A stretch of DNA of 64,000 bases, taken from the NCBI GenBank assembly GCA_015661405.1, contig JACWMK010000006.1, forward strand, positions 1 to 64,000. The letters run 5' to 3'. This document shows, piece after piece, positions 38,449 to 48,686 of the stretch (the stretch's first letter is position 1; each line of letters starts with the position of its first letter). The translations under genes and the position numbers were made by a program. The notes beneath the pieces are model-generated. The model worked only from the letters and a program-made list of their open reading frames with translations, was not told where the DNA came from and searched no databases. This stretch comes from Methanobacterium sp. GTDB taxonomy: Archaea > Methanobacteriota > Methanobacteria > Methanobacteriales > Methanobacteriaceae.

Positions 38449-39111
38449 ATGGCGATAATGGAAGAAAAAAAGATTATAATATTTACCGGACCATCTCTAC
38501 CCCCTAAAGATGCACAAAAAGTATTAAAGGCAGATTATAGGGGTCCTGTAGGTAGGGATGATATTATCACGGCTTTAAAGGATAAAACTGATATTATAGG
38601 GATTATTGATGGTGTTTTCCATCAACAACCTGCAGTGTCTCATAAGGAGTTATTAAAGGCATTAAAGTCAGGTGTAATTATTGTGGGTGGGGCTAGTATG
38701 GGAGCTCTCCGAGCGTCTGAATTGGATGATTTCGGAATGATTGGTGTAGGGAAAGTATATGAGGCTTATAAAAATGGTGATATAGAATCGGATGATGATG
38801 TAGCTGTAGCATTTAATCCAGACACTATGGAGCAACTTTCAGAAGCATTAGTAAACATTACCTATAATTTTCAGAAAGCTTACATTAAAGGTTTAATCTG
38901 TAAAAGTGAACTAGAAATTTTGTTGAAAATTGCAAAATCAATTTATTATCCAAAAAGGACATATAAACAAATTATAAATAATTCTAATATTAATTTTCAA
39001 AAGAAAACTTCCCTTGAAACTTTTTTAGAAAAAGAAGCGAAAGATATAAAGAGGGAAGATGCATTATTAGTTTTAAAATGTATAAAAAATATTATAAAAT
39101 ATGGAATTTAA
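38449..39111 (+). CDS. tfuA: TfuA-like protein, McrA glycine thioamidation partner
   Basis: A 220-residue TfuA-like protein. In methanogens TfuA works with YcaO to change one glycine of methyl-coenzyme M reductase subunit McrA into thioglycine; TfuA is thought to bring the sulfur. The family core is clear: FTGPSLPPKDAQ, GIIDGVFHQQPAVSHKE and VGGASMGALRASE. No ycaO is in the window. Directly after it (51 bases) is a LarE-like sulfur transferase, a suggestive partner. The start is ATG 38449 or ATG 38458. Confidence 0.85.
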   Translation: MAIMEEKKIIIFTGPSLPPKDAQKVLKADYRGPVGRDDIITALKDKTDIIGIIDGVFHQQPAVSHKELLKALKSGVIIVGGASMGALRASELDDFGMIGVGKVYEAYKNGDIESDDDVAVAFNPDTMEQLSEALVNITYNFQKAYIKGLICKSELEILLKIAKSIYYPKRTYKQIINNSNINFQKKTSLETFLEKEAKDIKREDALLVLKCIKNIIKYGI

Positions 39112-39161
39112 CCCGATTATAAAAAAAATAAATTATTAATTTTTTTTTCGAGTGTTATAAT

Positions 39162-40214
39162 ATGGATTTAGAAATTAATTTAAATAAGATCAGGAATTAT
39201 CTTAAGGATAAAAGGATAGTCATCGCTTTTTCAGGAGGTGCAGACAGCACTTTACTAGCTAAACTAGCAGTGGATTCTAGTCTTGAAGCAGTGGCCGTTA
39301 CTGTGGATAATGGAGTTTTACCACGGGATTGTATAGTGAATGCAAAAAGAATTGCAGAGAATATAAGCATCCCTCATCATGTTTTAAAGGAAAATTATTT
39401 AACTGATGAATCATTTAGTTCAAATCCACCTCAAAGATGTTACATCTGCAAAAATAAAATGTATGATAAACTGGAAGAATTTGCCAATAGCAAAAATTTT
39501 GAAAACATAGCTGACGGCACTAATATAAGTGATCTATTAGATGATCGACCAGGAATAATGGTGAATTATCAAAAAAAGATATTAACGCCTTTAGTTTATG
39601 GTGGAATGACTGCTGAAGATGTTCATAATGCACTTAAAAAATTTAATTTAGAATATTCACCATCTACTACTTGTTATGGTACACGCATACCTACCGGCTC
39701 TGAAATCACTCCTAAAAAAATAAATAGAATAAAATATGCGGAAACTCTCATAAAAAATATAACTGGAGATGAAGTTGTCAGGGTACGTGATGATGGCGGG
39801 GCTCGCATTGAAGTTTCAAATGTGGATTCGCTTTTGAATAATGAAATTTTGATGCATATAAGTTCAGAGTTAAATGCAGTTGGATTTAAAAAAGTTTTAT
39901 TGGATGTAACTGGTTATGGAGGTCCAAAGAAAGATATTGTTATATACAAGCCCTGTAAGGATGAGGCTAATAAGATAATGTTTGAAACAGAGCTTCCATT
40001 TGAGATCAATATCCAGGATACATGCAAAGAAATGAAGGAACTGGGAGAGGAAGTCAAATGCTCTATTCAAATGGGTGTAATTATGATGGAATTTGGTGGT
40101 CGTAATGTCACTATCTTTAGAAAGGGTAAAATAGTAGCTCGTAGGGTTAAAAATAAGGAAGATGCTCGTGATTTGATGGTGGAAGTATTACCCCTTATTA
40201 GACGAGTGATTTAA
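39162..40214 (+). CDS. LarE-like ATP-dependent sulfur transferase with C-terminal extension
   Basis: A 350-residue PP-loop enzyme of the LarE family. The PP-loop SGGADS is at 24-29, a C-x2-C pair at C93/C96, and TTCYGTRIP holds C171 at the position of the LarE sulfur-donating (or cluster-binding) cysteine. Residues from about 255 form an extra 90-residue domain with C265, C288 and C300, not part of typical LarE. LarE makes the nickel-pincer cofactor in bacteria. Next to tfuA, a role in supplying sulfur for thioamidation is plausible but inferred. Confidence 0.82.
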   Translation: MDLEINLNKIRNYLKDKRIVIAFSGGADSTLLAKLAVDSSLEAVAVTVDNGVLPRDCIVNAKRIAENISIPHHVLKENYLTDESFSSNPPQRCYICKNKMYDKLEEFANSKNFENIADGTNISDLLDDRPGIMVNYQKKILTPLVYGGMTAEDVHNALKKFNLEYSPSTTCYGTRIPTGSEITPKKINRIKYAETLIKNITGDEVVRVRDDGGARIEVSNVDSLLNNEILMHISSELNAVGFKKVLLDVTGYGGPKKDIVIYKPCKDEANKIMFETELPFEINIQDTCKEMKELGEEVKCSIQMGVIMMEFGGRNVTIFRKGKIVARRVKNKEDARDLMVEVLPLIRRVI

Positions 40215-40352
40215 AGATTAAAAGTTATTTTTTTTTTAAATTCTTTTTTAGTGTAAAATGACTGCTTTAAAATTTTTAAATAAAAAAAAATTTACTTTAA
40301 AAAAAAATATGTGAAATTAATTAAGAAATATTTACAAAGAATTCATTTCCAC

Positions 40353-40775
40353 TTAAAGTTCCTTATGAACATTTTCCACAATCTTCCTACGACGACTAGT
40401 TAACTTCTTGAAAAATCCTCTTTCATCATTTCCCAGAAGTACTATATTATCTCCTTCCACTTCCACATCTACATCATCAGCTTTTAAATGATTTATTTCC
40501 ATATCTATTTCTGATGCATCATGTAGACGATCATTGGCAGTGTAAGTGTAATCCATAACCAGTTTATGGTGTGGATAAACGTCTTTCATAGCATTTTTTA
40601 TGGTTAATTCTAATACATTAAAGAAAGTTTCCACTTCTGGCTCTTTCTCCCACCATAAATTAGCCATAATAAACTTCAAGTTTATAGGTTTTATGGAGAC
40701 TTCTTCATTATTTATGGCAACAATAGTTATATCACCATCATTAGATTTTATCTTTAAAACAGGTTTATCTGACAT
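40353..40775 (-). CDS. Conserved hypothetical protein upstream-coupled to a CBS protein
   Basis: A 140-residue soluble protein I do not recognise. It has predicted beta strands at the N-terminus (PVLKIKSNDGDITIVAI), a helical middle and an acidic segment DDVDVEVEGDNIVLLG. The start ATG 40775 lies one base after the CBS-protein stop, so the two are co-translated and may act together. No cysteine or membrane helix is present. Confidence 0.7.
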   Translation of the reverse strand: MSDKPVLKIKSNDGDITIVAINNEEVSIKPINLKFIMANLWWEKEPEVETFFNVLELTIKNAMKDVYPHHKLVMDYTYTANDRLHDASEIDMEINHLKADDVDVEVEGDNIVLLGNDERGFFKKLTSRRRKIVENVHKEL

Positions 40776-40776
40776 A

Positions 40777-41613
40777 TTAATCTTTAATAGCTTTTATTAA
40801 ATCCGTAGCTCTTACTAATCCAACAAGATCTCCTTCCACGTCAATTATAGGTATCTGTTCTATATTCTTCTGCCGCATCTTATTTGCACATTCCTTAACT
40901 GATGTTTTAGTAGTTACTATGGACAGATCACTGGTTGCAACATCCTTAACTTCTTTATCTGAAAATTTAAGATGATTTTTAATAACATAAAGCACATTTT
41001 GACTATCCCATGACCACTTATCTCCTTCCGTACCTACAGAAGTGTTATGGACAGTTCTCTCAGAAATAATCTCACTTTCTTCAATAAAATCTGTCTCAGT
41101 CAATATTCCAGATAATTTACCATCTTTATTTAGGGATAGAAGAACTTTGAGATTATAATATCGCATTATTTCGAAGGCAATATTTAATGGAGTTCTCTCC
41201 CAAGTGGTGGGTATGTTTCTAATCATATAATTTTCAACAGGTTCTTGGATGTCTGTTTTCCATAAAGCATTATTAATTATATCAGAAGCAGTAACTAAAC
41301 CCACTAATTCATCATTTTCAATTATAGGGATTCTTCTTATACCATTTTCCATCATTTTCTCTGTTATAGTTTGTAAACTATCATCTAGATGGGCAGTAAT
41401 AATGTTCCGAGTCATAATAAGTGCTATCTGCTCTTCATCAGGATTTTTCACTAGATCTGTTCGGGTGAGCATTCCCACTAGTTTTTTTGAGTTGTGTTTT
41501 ACCACTGGTAATCCTGACACTTTTTTATCACTCATTAAGTTCATGGCATTAGAACGGTTTCCAGGAACTTCGATATAGTGTATGTCAACGGACATGATAT
41601 CTTTTACTTGCAT
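40777..41613 (-). CDS. Four-CBS-domain protein
   Basis: A 278-residue protein made of four CBS motifs in two Bateman modules ([29 protein letters not shown] and [10 protein letters not shown] mark the starts). CBS pairs bind adenosine nucleotides such as AMP, ATP or SAM and regulate a partner. No catalytic domain is attached. It is followed with almost no gap by the 140-residue gene and preceded by a universal stress protein, which also binds adenine nucleotides. Confidence 0.9.
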   Translation of the reverse strand: MQVKDIMSVDIHYIEVPGNRSNAMNLMSDKKVSGLPVVKHNSKKLVGMLTRTDLVKNPDEEQIALIMTRNIITAHLDDSLQTITEKMMENGIRRIPIIENDELVGLVTASDIINNALWKTDIQEPVENYMIRNIPTTWERTPLNIAFEIMRYYNLKVLLSLNKDGKLSGILTETDFIEESEIISERTVHNTSVGTEGDKWSWDSQNVLYVIKNHLKFSDKEVKDVATSDLSIVTTKTSVKECANKMRQKNIEQIPIIDVEGDLVGLVRATDLIKAIKD

Positions 41614-41680
41614 TGTTTTTTACACCATCCCTAAAAAAAATATTTAATCTTTTTTGTAGATTTATAAAAAAAAATAGTAT

Positions 41681-42130
41681 TTAATGAACGGCTAAAACAG
41701 GAATTTTTGCTGATCTAACTACTTTTTCCGTCACGCTTCCGAGTAGAAATCTGTCTAGACCATGTTTACCTGAAGTGCCCATCACTATCAAATCTATATT
41801 CTCCTCTTCAGCAGTTTTTAGTATAACATCTGCTGGAGGTCCTTCTTTACTTTCTTTAACTAATTTTACACCAGTTTTAAACTCTTCTTTTTGTTCAAGT
41901 TCTTCAATCAATTTTGAAATACTATCAAGCGATTTATGGCCTTCTTCTTTCAATATTTCTGATACCCTAATGGTGAGATCTTCTGCTGGTAGGCCCACCA
42001 GCGAAGAAGTATCTACAACATTTAAAGCTATGAGTTCCGCATTACTGTGGCCTGCAATCCAAATTGCATGTTTTGCAGCTTTTTCAGCGTATTTTGAACC
42101 ATCTGTGGGTAATAATATTTTCTGGTACAT
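41681..42130 (-). CDS. Universal stress protein (UspA family)
   Basis: A 149-residue UspA-domain protein of the ATP-binding class. The glycine motif [17 protein letters not shown] near the C-terminus fits G-x2-G-x9-G-S/T, and the N-terminal KILLPTDGS is canonical. ATG 42130 is preceded by AGAGGTGTACCA. Two near-copies of this Shine-Dalgarno-containing sequence occur further upstream. Confidence 0.93.
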   Translation of the reverse strand: MYQKILLPTDGSKYAEKAAKHAIWIAGHSNAELIALNVVDTSSLVGLPAEDLTIRVSEILKEEGHKSLDSISKLIEELEQKEEFKTGVKLVKESKEGPPADVILKTAEEENIDLIVMGTSGKHGLDRFLLGSVTEKVVRSAKIPVLAVH

Positions 42131-42132
42131 TG

Positions 42133-42193
42133 GTACACCTCTATAGTTAAATTTTCAGTACACCTTTGGCCTAACAAAGTAGACCTTTGGTCC
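42133..42193 (-). repeat. Three direct repeats in the usp leader
   Basis: On the plus strand GTACACCT is at 42133-42140 and 42158-42165, and GTAGACCT at 42179-42186; the last two continue as TTGGYC. Read on the coding strand these are AGAGGTGTAC, AAAGGTGTAC and AAAGGTCTAC; the first is the Shine-Dalgarno region of usp. Confidence 0.5.
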
Positions 42194-42368
42194 AATAGAA
42201 TAGATTTTCTTTAATAATCTTCTAAACAAAATGATTTCTAAGTTTATTTTGTATTATCTAATATAAATAAATTCTAATATTACAAGAGTTAATCCTTCTT
42301 AAAATAAACCAACATCAGTATCTATCACTATAAATCTAGAATATATAATTCTTAAACTATAAAACTGA

Positions 42369-43520
42369 TTAATTTCTACAAACTAATTCACCTTCAGTTA
42401 TTAAACCTATTATATTTTTTGATTCAGTCCGATTAATAATAGATAATATAGGATCATTAGAAATCTGCTGTACAATTATAATATCCGCTAATTTACCTTC
42501 CTCCAATGAACCTATATTAAGTTTAAGAGCCTTACCTGCATTCACTGTAGTCATTTTCAATATTTCTTTAGGAGGAAAGTACTCTCGGTAATATCCACGG
42601 ATGACTTTGAGTGTATATTCCATCTCACGGAGTAAATTAGGAGAATTAAACATCACATTATCCGTTCCCAAAAGAAGATTCATACCTAAATCAAACATAT
42701 CCTTGATCGGAGGAATACCAACGGCTAATGCACCATTGGAACGAGGACAACATACAACTGAAACCCCATTATCCGTTACTAACTTTAAATCATTTCCTAT
42801 GGGTGCAGTTAAATGCACTAAAAGGTCAAAACCAGCCTTCAATGCTCTTTGGACCTCACTCATCCCCGTAAAATTCATTGAATCCTTTTGAACCTGCTCA
42901 TACTCTGCCACATGAATCGATGATAATTTGCCCATTTTTTTACAATTTTCAACAATTATAGAAGCTACATTATCATTAATCTCTCCCAAACCACTCAAAG
43001 CTATTCCATCACAAGATTCAAGAATTTCATCTACTATAACTTCTAGAACTGGATTTATAGGAAACTGTAAGAATGAATCATGACGTCCTAACACAATTTT
43101 ACGTATGGGAATATCTTTAGAAGCTTCATTTAATAGATTAATCCCTTCAAGTCCACCCTCACGAAAATCAACAAATGTAGTAGTACCAGTACTAAGCATT
43201 TCCCACATGGATTTCTTCATGGAATCCAACATTAAATCAGTAGGGGTGTTGGCCAGTATCTGATGTTTAATTCCAAATGGCGGTTTCACTATCTCATCTA
43301 TAGCTTTACCATCAGCCATATCCATAGCTACAGAATCACCTAAATGAACATGGGAGTTGATAAATGAAGGAGAAACAATACAACCCCTAGCATCTATAAC
43401 TTTTCCACGTTTTATATTAGGAGAAACTTCAACAATCTCTTGATCCTGAATCAGCACGTTCGTATTTATAACGTCAAGATTCTCACCATAAAGAACACGG
43501 CCATTCTCGATAGTTATCAT
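42369..43520 (-). CDS. Amidohydrolase (SAH deaminase/chlorohydrolase-like)
   Basis: A metal-dependent amidohydrolase of about 383 residues. The metal ligands are HVH in INSHVHLGD, a histidine in SIHVAEYE, another in LVHLTAP and the aspartate in LLGTDNVM, in the order typical of the TrzN/MtaD/SAH-deaminase group. Purine or aminated-base deamination is likely; the substrate is not determined. I start at ATG 43520; the in-frame GTG at 43547 adds nine residues but has no Shine-Dalgarno. It is divergent from the amino-acid permease. Confidence 0.85.
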   Translation of the reverse strand: MITIENGRVLYGENLDVINTNVLIQDQEIVEVSPNIKRGKVIDARGCIVSPSFINSHVHLGDSVAMDMADGKAIDEIVKPPFGIKHQILANTPTDLMLDSMKKSMWEMLSTGTTTFVDFREGGLEGINLLNEASKDIPIRKIVLGRHDSFLQFPINPVLEVIVDEILESCDGIALSGLGEINDNVASIIVENCKKMGKLSSIHVAEYEQVQKDSMNFTGMSEVQRALKAGFDLLVHLTAPIGNDLKLVTDNGVSVVCCPRSNGALAVGIPPIKDMFDLGMNLLLGTDNVMFNSPNLLREMEYTLKVIRGYYREYFPPKEILKMTTVNAGKALKLNIGSLEEGKLADIIIVQQISNDPILSIINRTESKNIIGLITEGELVCRN

Positions 43521-43686
43521 ATAAACATAAAATATTTTTCTATCCACTATTTATTATTAATTAAATTTTTAAGTAATGAGTATTAAATGAAAGTTATTTT
43601 TTGGTTTCTAATCAATTAAAAAAAAATTAGAATATTTTGCTGAAAGCTTATGGTTTGAAATAACATAAAAATGAATACTGATAGTT

Positions 43687-45108
43687 ATGGCTGAGTTGAA
43701 GAGTGGTAGTCTTGGTTTATTTGATGTGATGAATCTAGTTATTGGTGCTATTGTAGGGGCGGATATTTATATTGCTGCTTCTTTTGGTGCGGGTTATCTG
43801 GGTCCGGCAACTTTAATAGCTTGGATAATAGCGGGAGTTATGGCTATTATTATAGCATTGAGTTTTGCTGAATGCTCTTCTATTCTTCCTCGTGTTGGTG
43901 GTCCTTATGCTTATGTTAAGGAAGCCTTTGGTGATTTTTGGGGTTTCTTGACTGGCTGGGCCTTGATTATCGCGGAATGGAGTTCTATAGCGGTTTTTCC
44001 ATTAGTGTTCGTAGCTTATCTTACTTATTTTTATCATGATATGCCTCAATCAATTCAGATATTGATTAAAGTTTTATTTGTTCTTTTCCTTACACTTATA
44101 AATCTTTTTGGAGTAAGACAAGGAGGGAAACTAAATGATATACTCACCATATTGAAGATTGCTCCTATATTTTTATTAACCATAGTAGGTGTTGCTTTTT
44201 TTATTATGAAACCTTCATTGTTGGTCACTCATTTAACACCTTTTGCTCCGTTAGGATTTGGTGGTCTGGGCAGTGCCCTTATATTGATATTTTGGGCTTA
44301 TGTCGGATTTGAATTGGTAACAATTCCATCAGATGATATAATAAATCCTAAAAGGACGATTCCACTAGCAATTGGTGTAGGTATGGCTGTAATTACTGTT
44401 TTTTATTTCTTAACTAATTTCGTGATTGTAGGTGCTGTGCCTTGGATGGCACTCTCTACTTCTTCAGCTCCGTTAACTCTGGCAGGTTATACTTTATTAG
44501 GGGCGGGAGGTGCGATAATTTTAAGTGTGGGTGCTCTTTTTTCTATTTCGGGCTCTGATGAGGCTGGAATTTTATGTTCGGCTCGAATTCCATTTGCAAT
44601 GGCTGGAGATGGATTACTACCTCACTTCTTTGCCAAAGTACATCCCAAATACAACACCCCATACGTTTCATTAATAATACAGAATACCATTACCTTAATA
44701 GCTGCCATATTTGGCACTATAAGCCAATTAATTATTCTATCAGTATTCACCATCCTATTCTGTTATTTATTAACGTGTTTATCAGTATTCCCTTTGCGGA
44801 AGAATTTTGGTGGAGGAATTAGTCTTCCTAGAATTGTACCGATTTTGGGGATTATCATTATTATTTATATGATAACACAAACCGCTCCTAATCAAATTAT
44901 TATTGGAACAATTCTTATACTACTCGGTATACCCATATATCTAAAATATGCACCCAAAACCCAGATCAAAACTGTCAGGAGAGATATTGAATTTTGTACT
45001 GGTTATTGTAAAACATGTGTTAGGGCCTGCTGCAGAAGACTACCCAGCCAAGAACCATTCCTAGCACACGTAATATGGCATCTAAGAAAATTCATAAAAC
45101 GAATTTAA
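43687..45108 (+). CDS. APC-superfamily amino acid permease with cysteine-rich tail
   Basis: A 473-residue polytopic permease with about 12 membrane helices. The first helix segment LFDVMNLVIGAIVGADIYIA and the GGPYAYVKEAFG motif are typical of the APC family. The C-terminal cytoplasmic tail is unusual: cysteines at 437, 441, 444, 448 and 449 (CTGYCKTCVRACC) form a compact cluster that could bind zinc or an iron-sulfur centre. The substrate is unknown. Confidence 0.88.
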   Translation: MAELKSGSLGLFDVMNLVIGAIVGADIYIAASFGAGYLGPATLIAWIIAGVMAIIIALSFAECSSILPRVGGPYAYVKEAFGDFWGFLTGWALIIAEWSSIAVFPLVFVAYLTYFYHDMPQSIQILIKVLFVLFLTLINLFGVRQGGKLNDILTILKIAPIFLLTIVGVAFFIMKPSLLVTHLTPFAPLGFGGLGSALILIFWAYVGFELVTIPSDDIINPKRTIPLAIGVGMAVITVFYFLTNFVIVGAVPWMALSTSSAPLTLAGYTLLGAGGAIILSVGALFSISGSDEAGILCSARIPFAMAGDGLLPHFFAKVHPKYNTPYVSLIIQNTITLIAAIFGTISQLIILSVFTILFCYLLTCLSVFPLRKNFGGGISLPRIVPILGIIIIIYMITQTAPNQIIIGTILILLGIPIYLKYAPKTQIKTVRRDIEFCTGYCKTCVRACCRRLPSQEPFLAHVIWHLRKFIKRI

Positions 45109-45425
45109 TTTTTAAATTTATGAATTCTTTACTTAAATTTCATTAATATATTTTATAACCGGTAAATGTAACTATTACATATCTTACAGAGATGATTCGA
45201 TTAAAAACTGATAAATAGTATTGTATAAGACTCTGATGATTCACTGAAAATAACTTTTTCTGAAAATTAAGATGTAATATATTCAAGAAGTCATATCACT
45301 GAAAATATTTAAAAATTAGAATAGAAAATAAATTTTTTTATGGGTTAAAAAAAAAATCCAAGATTCGCGTATCAAAAAGAAAGAAGGGTAAGTGATACGA
45401 TTATCCTCCATTTGAGATCTTAATT
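45109..45425. other. Convergent spacer, permease/carB
   Basis: About 317 bases between converging genes. The right end has the carB terminator described separately. TGATGA and CTGA-like words occur around 45190-45265 but do not form a proper C/D-box RNA. I see no gene. Confidence 0.5.
45347..45399 (-). terminator. Hairpin plus T-run after carB
   Basis: On the minus strand a 7-bp stem CGTATCA/TGATACG (45393-45399 with 45368-45374, 18-base loop) is followed by a ten-base T-run at 45347-45356. It lies just after the carB stop and is a probable transcript end. Confidence 0.5.
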
Positions 45426-48400
45426 TTAGTTCATTGAATTATGATATTCATTAAGTGATTTAACACCTATTTTACCTTTTTCAATATTTTCAATAGCATT
45501 AAGCGCTGCACGCGCTCCAGCGAGGGTGGTGACATAGGGTATTCCTAAATCTACAGCCATTCTCCTGATTAAATAGTTGTCATCTGCTGACTGTTTTCCT
45601 GAAGGGGTATTTATAATTAAATCTATTTCTCTGTTTAATATGGCATCTTTGATATTGGGGGAATTTTGGCTTACCTTATTCACTATATCAATTTTTACAT
45701 CATTTCCCAATGCATGTGCTGTTCCAATGGTTCCAACAAGTTGGAATCCCAGATCTCTAGCTTTTTTAATAATATCCTGAATTTTTCCTTTATCAACATC
45801 ACGAACACTTATAAATAGCTTACCGCTTTGAGGAAGTTCCATACCTGCTGAAAGCTGAGCTTTATAATATGAAACTCCAAAACTTTCATCAATACCCATG
45901 CTCTCTCCGGTAGACCTCATTTCAGGCCCTAAAACTGCATCTGCACCTGGAAGTTTGATAAATGGGAAAATAGATTCTTTAACTGCAACATGATCTATTT
46001 CAACTTCATCTTGAAGCCCTAAATCCTTTAATTTATGGCCAATCATGAGTTTAGCTGCAATTTTGGCTAGAGGTATTCCAACAGCTTTACTTACAAAAGG
46101 AACAGTCCGACTAGCCCGAGGGTTAGCCTCTAATATATATACTTTAGATTTCCCATCAGTCTTAACTGCGTACTGAATATTTATCAATCCCACAACCCCT
46201 AATTCCAAGGCTAGATTCTTAGTGTACATTTTAATAGTATCCAGTATATCTTCTGGAATGCTCTGGGGAGGTATTACACATGCAGAGTCTCCAGAATGTA
46301 CACCGGCCTCTTCTATGTGTTCCATTATTCCACCAATGAATACTTCACATCCATCACACAGTGCGTCGACATCCAATTCAATCGCATCTTCAAGGAATTT
46401 ATCCACCAGAATGGGGTGTTTTGGAGATATGCGTACAGCCTCTTTCATATACTCTTTAAGTTCTATATCATCATAAACAATTTCCATGGCCCTTCCACCC
46501 AATACATAGGATGGTCTAACTAACACGGGAAAGCCTATTCTATCTGCTACTTTACTCGCATCTTCAAAGGAGTAAGCTATACCATAATCTGCTTGTGGTA
46601 TCTTTAAGCGAGTTAAGACCTGAGTAAAGCGCTCCCTATCCTCAACTTCGTCTATACTTTCATAAGGTGTTCCTAGTATTTTAACCCCTTCATTTGCTAA
46701 TGGTAAAGCTAAATTAATAGAGGTTTGACCACCGAACTGAACCACCACCCCATAAGGTTTTTCCTTGTTTACAATGCCCATTACATCTTCCAATGTTAAA
46801 GGTTCAAAGTAAAGTTTATTTGAGATATCATAATCAGTACTAACTGTTTCAGGGTTATTGTTTATAATTATAGTCTCTATACCTTCATCTTTAAGAGCCA
46901 TAGCAGCATGAACACAACAATAATCAAATTCTATACCTTGACCAATTCTGATAGGTCCTGCTCCGATAATAATTACTTTTTTCTCAAGAGAAACTGGTAC
47001 TTCATCCTCGGATTCATAAGTACTATAATAATAAGGTGTTTTAGCCTTAAATTCAGCAGCACAGGTATCTACCATTTTATAGGTGGGTATAATTTTATTT
47101 TCCTTTCGAGTACTACTAATGGTTTCTTCAGGACATCCGGTGATTTCTGATAGTTTACGATCTGAAAATCCCATTCTTTTAGCCTTTCTTAAAACTTGAG
47201 GATTTAAAATACTATTTTTAGTTAAATCCACCTCAAAATTTATAATGTTAACTATCTTATACAAGAAGAATGGATCAATCTGAGTTATTTTGTGTATATG
47301 CTCCACACTCATTCCTGACTTAAGAGCACTGTATACATGGAATATACGGTTATCAGTGGCATTTTTAAGGAGATTTTCATCAAATTTTAATTCATCAAAA
47401 CCATATCTACCAATATCCAGGGATCTTATGGCCTTATGCAGAGATTCTTCTAGGGTTCTACCAATACTCATCACTTCTCCAGTAGATTTCATCTGTACCC
47501 CTATTGTTCTATTTATACCCTTAAACTTGTCAAAGGGCCATCGTGGAATTTTAGCTACCACGTAATCTAGTGAAGGCTCAAAAGATGCTGGTGTCTCCTT
47601 AGTGATGTCATTTCGAATCTCATCTAAGGTCATACCCACAGCAATTTTAGCGGAAATTTTAGCGATAGGATATCCAGTCGCCTTAGATGCTAATGCACTA
47701 CTTCTACTTACCCTTGGATTCACCTCAATTACTTTATACTCCCCCGTAATAGGATGAACTGCAAATTGAATATTACAGCCCCCTTGAATTTGTAGGGCTC
47801 TTATAATCTTTATTGAAGCATTTCTAAGCTTCTGATTATCGACATCGGATAAGGTTTGAGCGGGTGCTACAACTATACTCTCCCCCGTGTGGATACCCAT
47901 AGGATCTAGGTTTTCCATATTACAGACAATAATACAGGTATCATTTTTGTCCCGTATAACTTCGTATTCAAATTCCTTCCAACCTAAAACTGACTCATCA
48001 ACAAGCACTTGATTTATAAAACTCATTTCCAAGCCCCGGGTAGCCACCTCAACTAGTTCTTTTTTATTATAAGCTACTCCTCCCCCGGTTCCTCCAAGTG
48101 TAAATGCTGGACGCACAATAACGGGATAACCAATATCTTCCACAGCATTTAATGCTCCTTGTAGAGATGTAACTGCATGATTTTTGGGTATGGGTTCATT
48201 AAGCTTTTCCATGAAAGTACTGAATAAATCTCTATCTTCAACGTTCCGAATAGTCTCTACTGATGATCCAATGACTTTAACTCCAGTAAGTGCACCTATC
48301 TCTTCCAGTCCGGTGGCTACATTCAAACCAGTTTGTCCACCCATAGTGGGCAGTACGGCATCGGGTTTCTCTTTTTTTATTATTTTAGAGACGATTTCAG

Positions 48401-48611
48401 GGGTGAGGGGTTCTATATAAACTTGATCTGCCATATCTACGTCTGTTTGTATGGTAGCTGGATTACTGTTAATTAGTACTGTTTCTATTCCCTCATCCAT
48501 TAATGATTTACATGCTTGTGAACCAGAGTAATCGAATTCTGCAGCTTGACCAATTTGAATTGGCCCTGAGCCAATGATAAGAACTTTTTTTATATCTTCA
48601 TCCCGGGGCAT
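45426..48611 (-). CDS. carB: Carbamoyl-phosphate synthase, large subunit
   Basis: CarB, 1061 residues, makes carbamoyl phosphate for pyrimidines and arginine. Two homologous halves, each with an ATP-grasp domain, are complete: GSGPIQIGQAAEFDYSG starts the first and GAGPIRIGQGIEFDYC the second. The C-terminal MGS-like allosteric domain (IDLIINTPSG) is present. ATG 48611 is 6-7 bases after TGAGGAT; the in-frame ATG at 48626 precedes that site. carA lies 75 bases upstream on the same strand. Confidence 0.97.
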   Translation of the reverse strand: MPRDEDIKKVLIIGSGPIQIGQAAEFDYSGSQACKSLMDEGIETVLINSNPATIQTDVDMADQVYIEPLTPEIVSKIIKKEKPDAVLPTMGGQTGLNVATGLEEIGALTGVKVIGSSVETIRNVEDRDLFSTFMEKLNEPIPKNHAVTSLQGALNAVEDIGYPVIVRPAFTLGGTGGGVAYNKKELVEVATRGLEMSFINQVLVDESVLGWKEFEYEVIRDKNDTCIIVCNMENLDPMGIHTGESIVVAPAQTLSDVDNQKLRNASIKIIRALQIQGGCNIQFAVHPITGEYKVIEVNPRVSRSSALASKATGYPIAKISAKIAVGMTLDEIRNDITKETPASFEPSLDYVVAKIPRWPFDKFKGINRTIGVQMKSTGEVMSIGRTLEESLHKAIRSLDIGRYGFDELKFDENLLKNATDNRIFHVYSALKSGMSVEHIHKITQIDPFFLYKIVNIINFEVDLTKNSILNPQVLRKAKRMGFSDRKLSEITGCPEETISSTRKENKIIPTYKMVDTCAAEFKAKTPYYYSTYESEDEVPVSLEKKVIIIGAGPIRIGQGIEFDYCCVHAAMALKDEGIETIIINNNPETVSTDYDISNKLYFEPLTLEDVMGIVNKEKPYGVVVQFGGQTSINLALPLANEGVKILGTPYESIDEVEDRERFTQVLTRLKIPQADYGIAYSFEDASKVADRIGFPVLVRPSYVLGGRAMEIVYDDIELKEYMKEAVRISPKHPILVDKFLEDAIELDVDALCDGCEVFIGGIMEHIEEAGVHSGDSACVIPPQSIPEDILDTIKMYTKNLALELGVVGLINIQYAVKTDGKSKVYILEANPRASRTVPFVSKAVGIPLAKIAAKLMIGHKLKDLGLQDEVEIDHVAVKESIFPFIKLPGADAVLGPEMRSTGESMGIDESFGVSYYKAQLSAGMELPQSGKLFISVRDVDKGKIQDIIKKARDLGFQLVGTIGTAHALGNDVKIDIVNKVSQNSPNIKDAILNREIDLIINTPSGKQSADDNYLIRRMAVDLGIPYVTTLAGARAALNAIENIEKGKIGVKSLNEYHNSMN

Positions 48612-48686
48612 AATACTAATCCTCATTTTTTTATTATAATATAAATTGATTCAATTTTATTTACTATTTTTTTTACAAAACATTCT

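Noticed and set aside
45190..45290. TGATGA and several CTGA words in the permease/carB spacer, resembling a C/D-box RNA
   Set aside because: Box C lacks the purine, one guide would be only four bases long, and no terminal stem forms.
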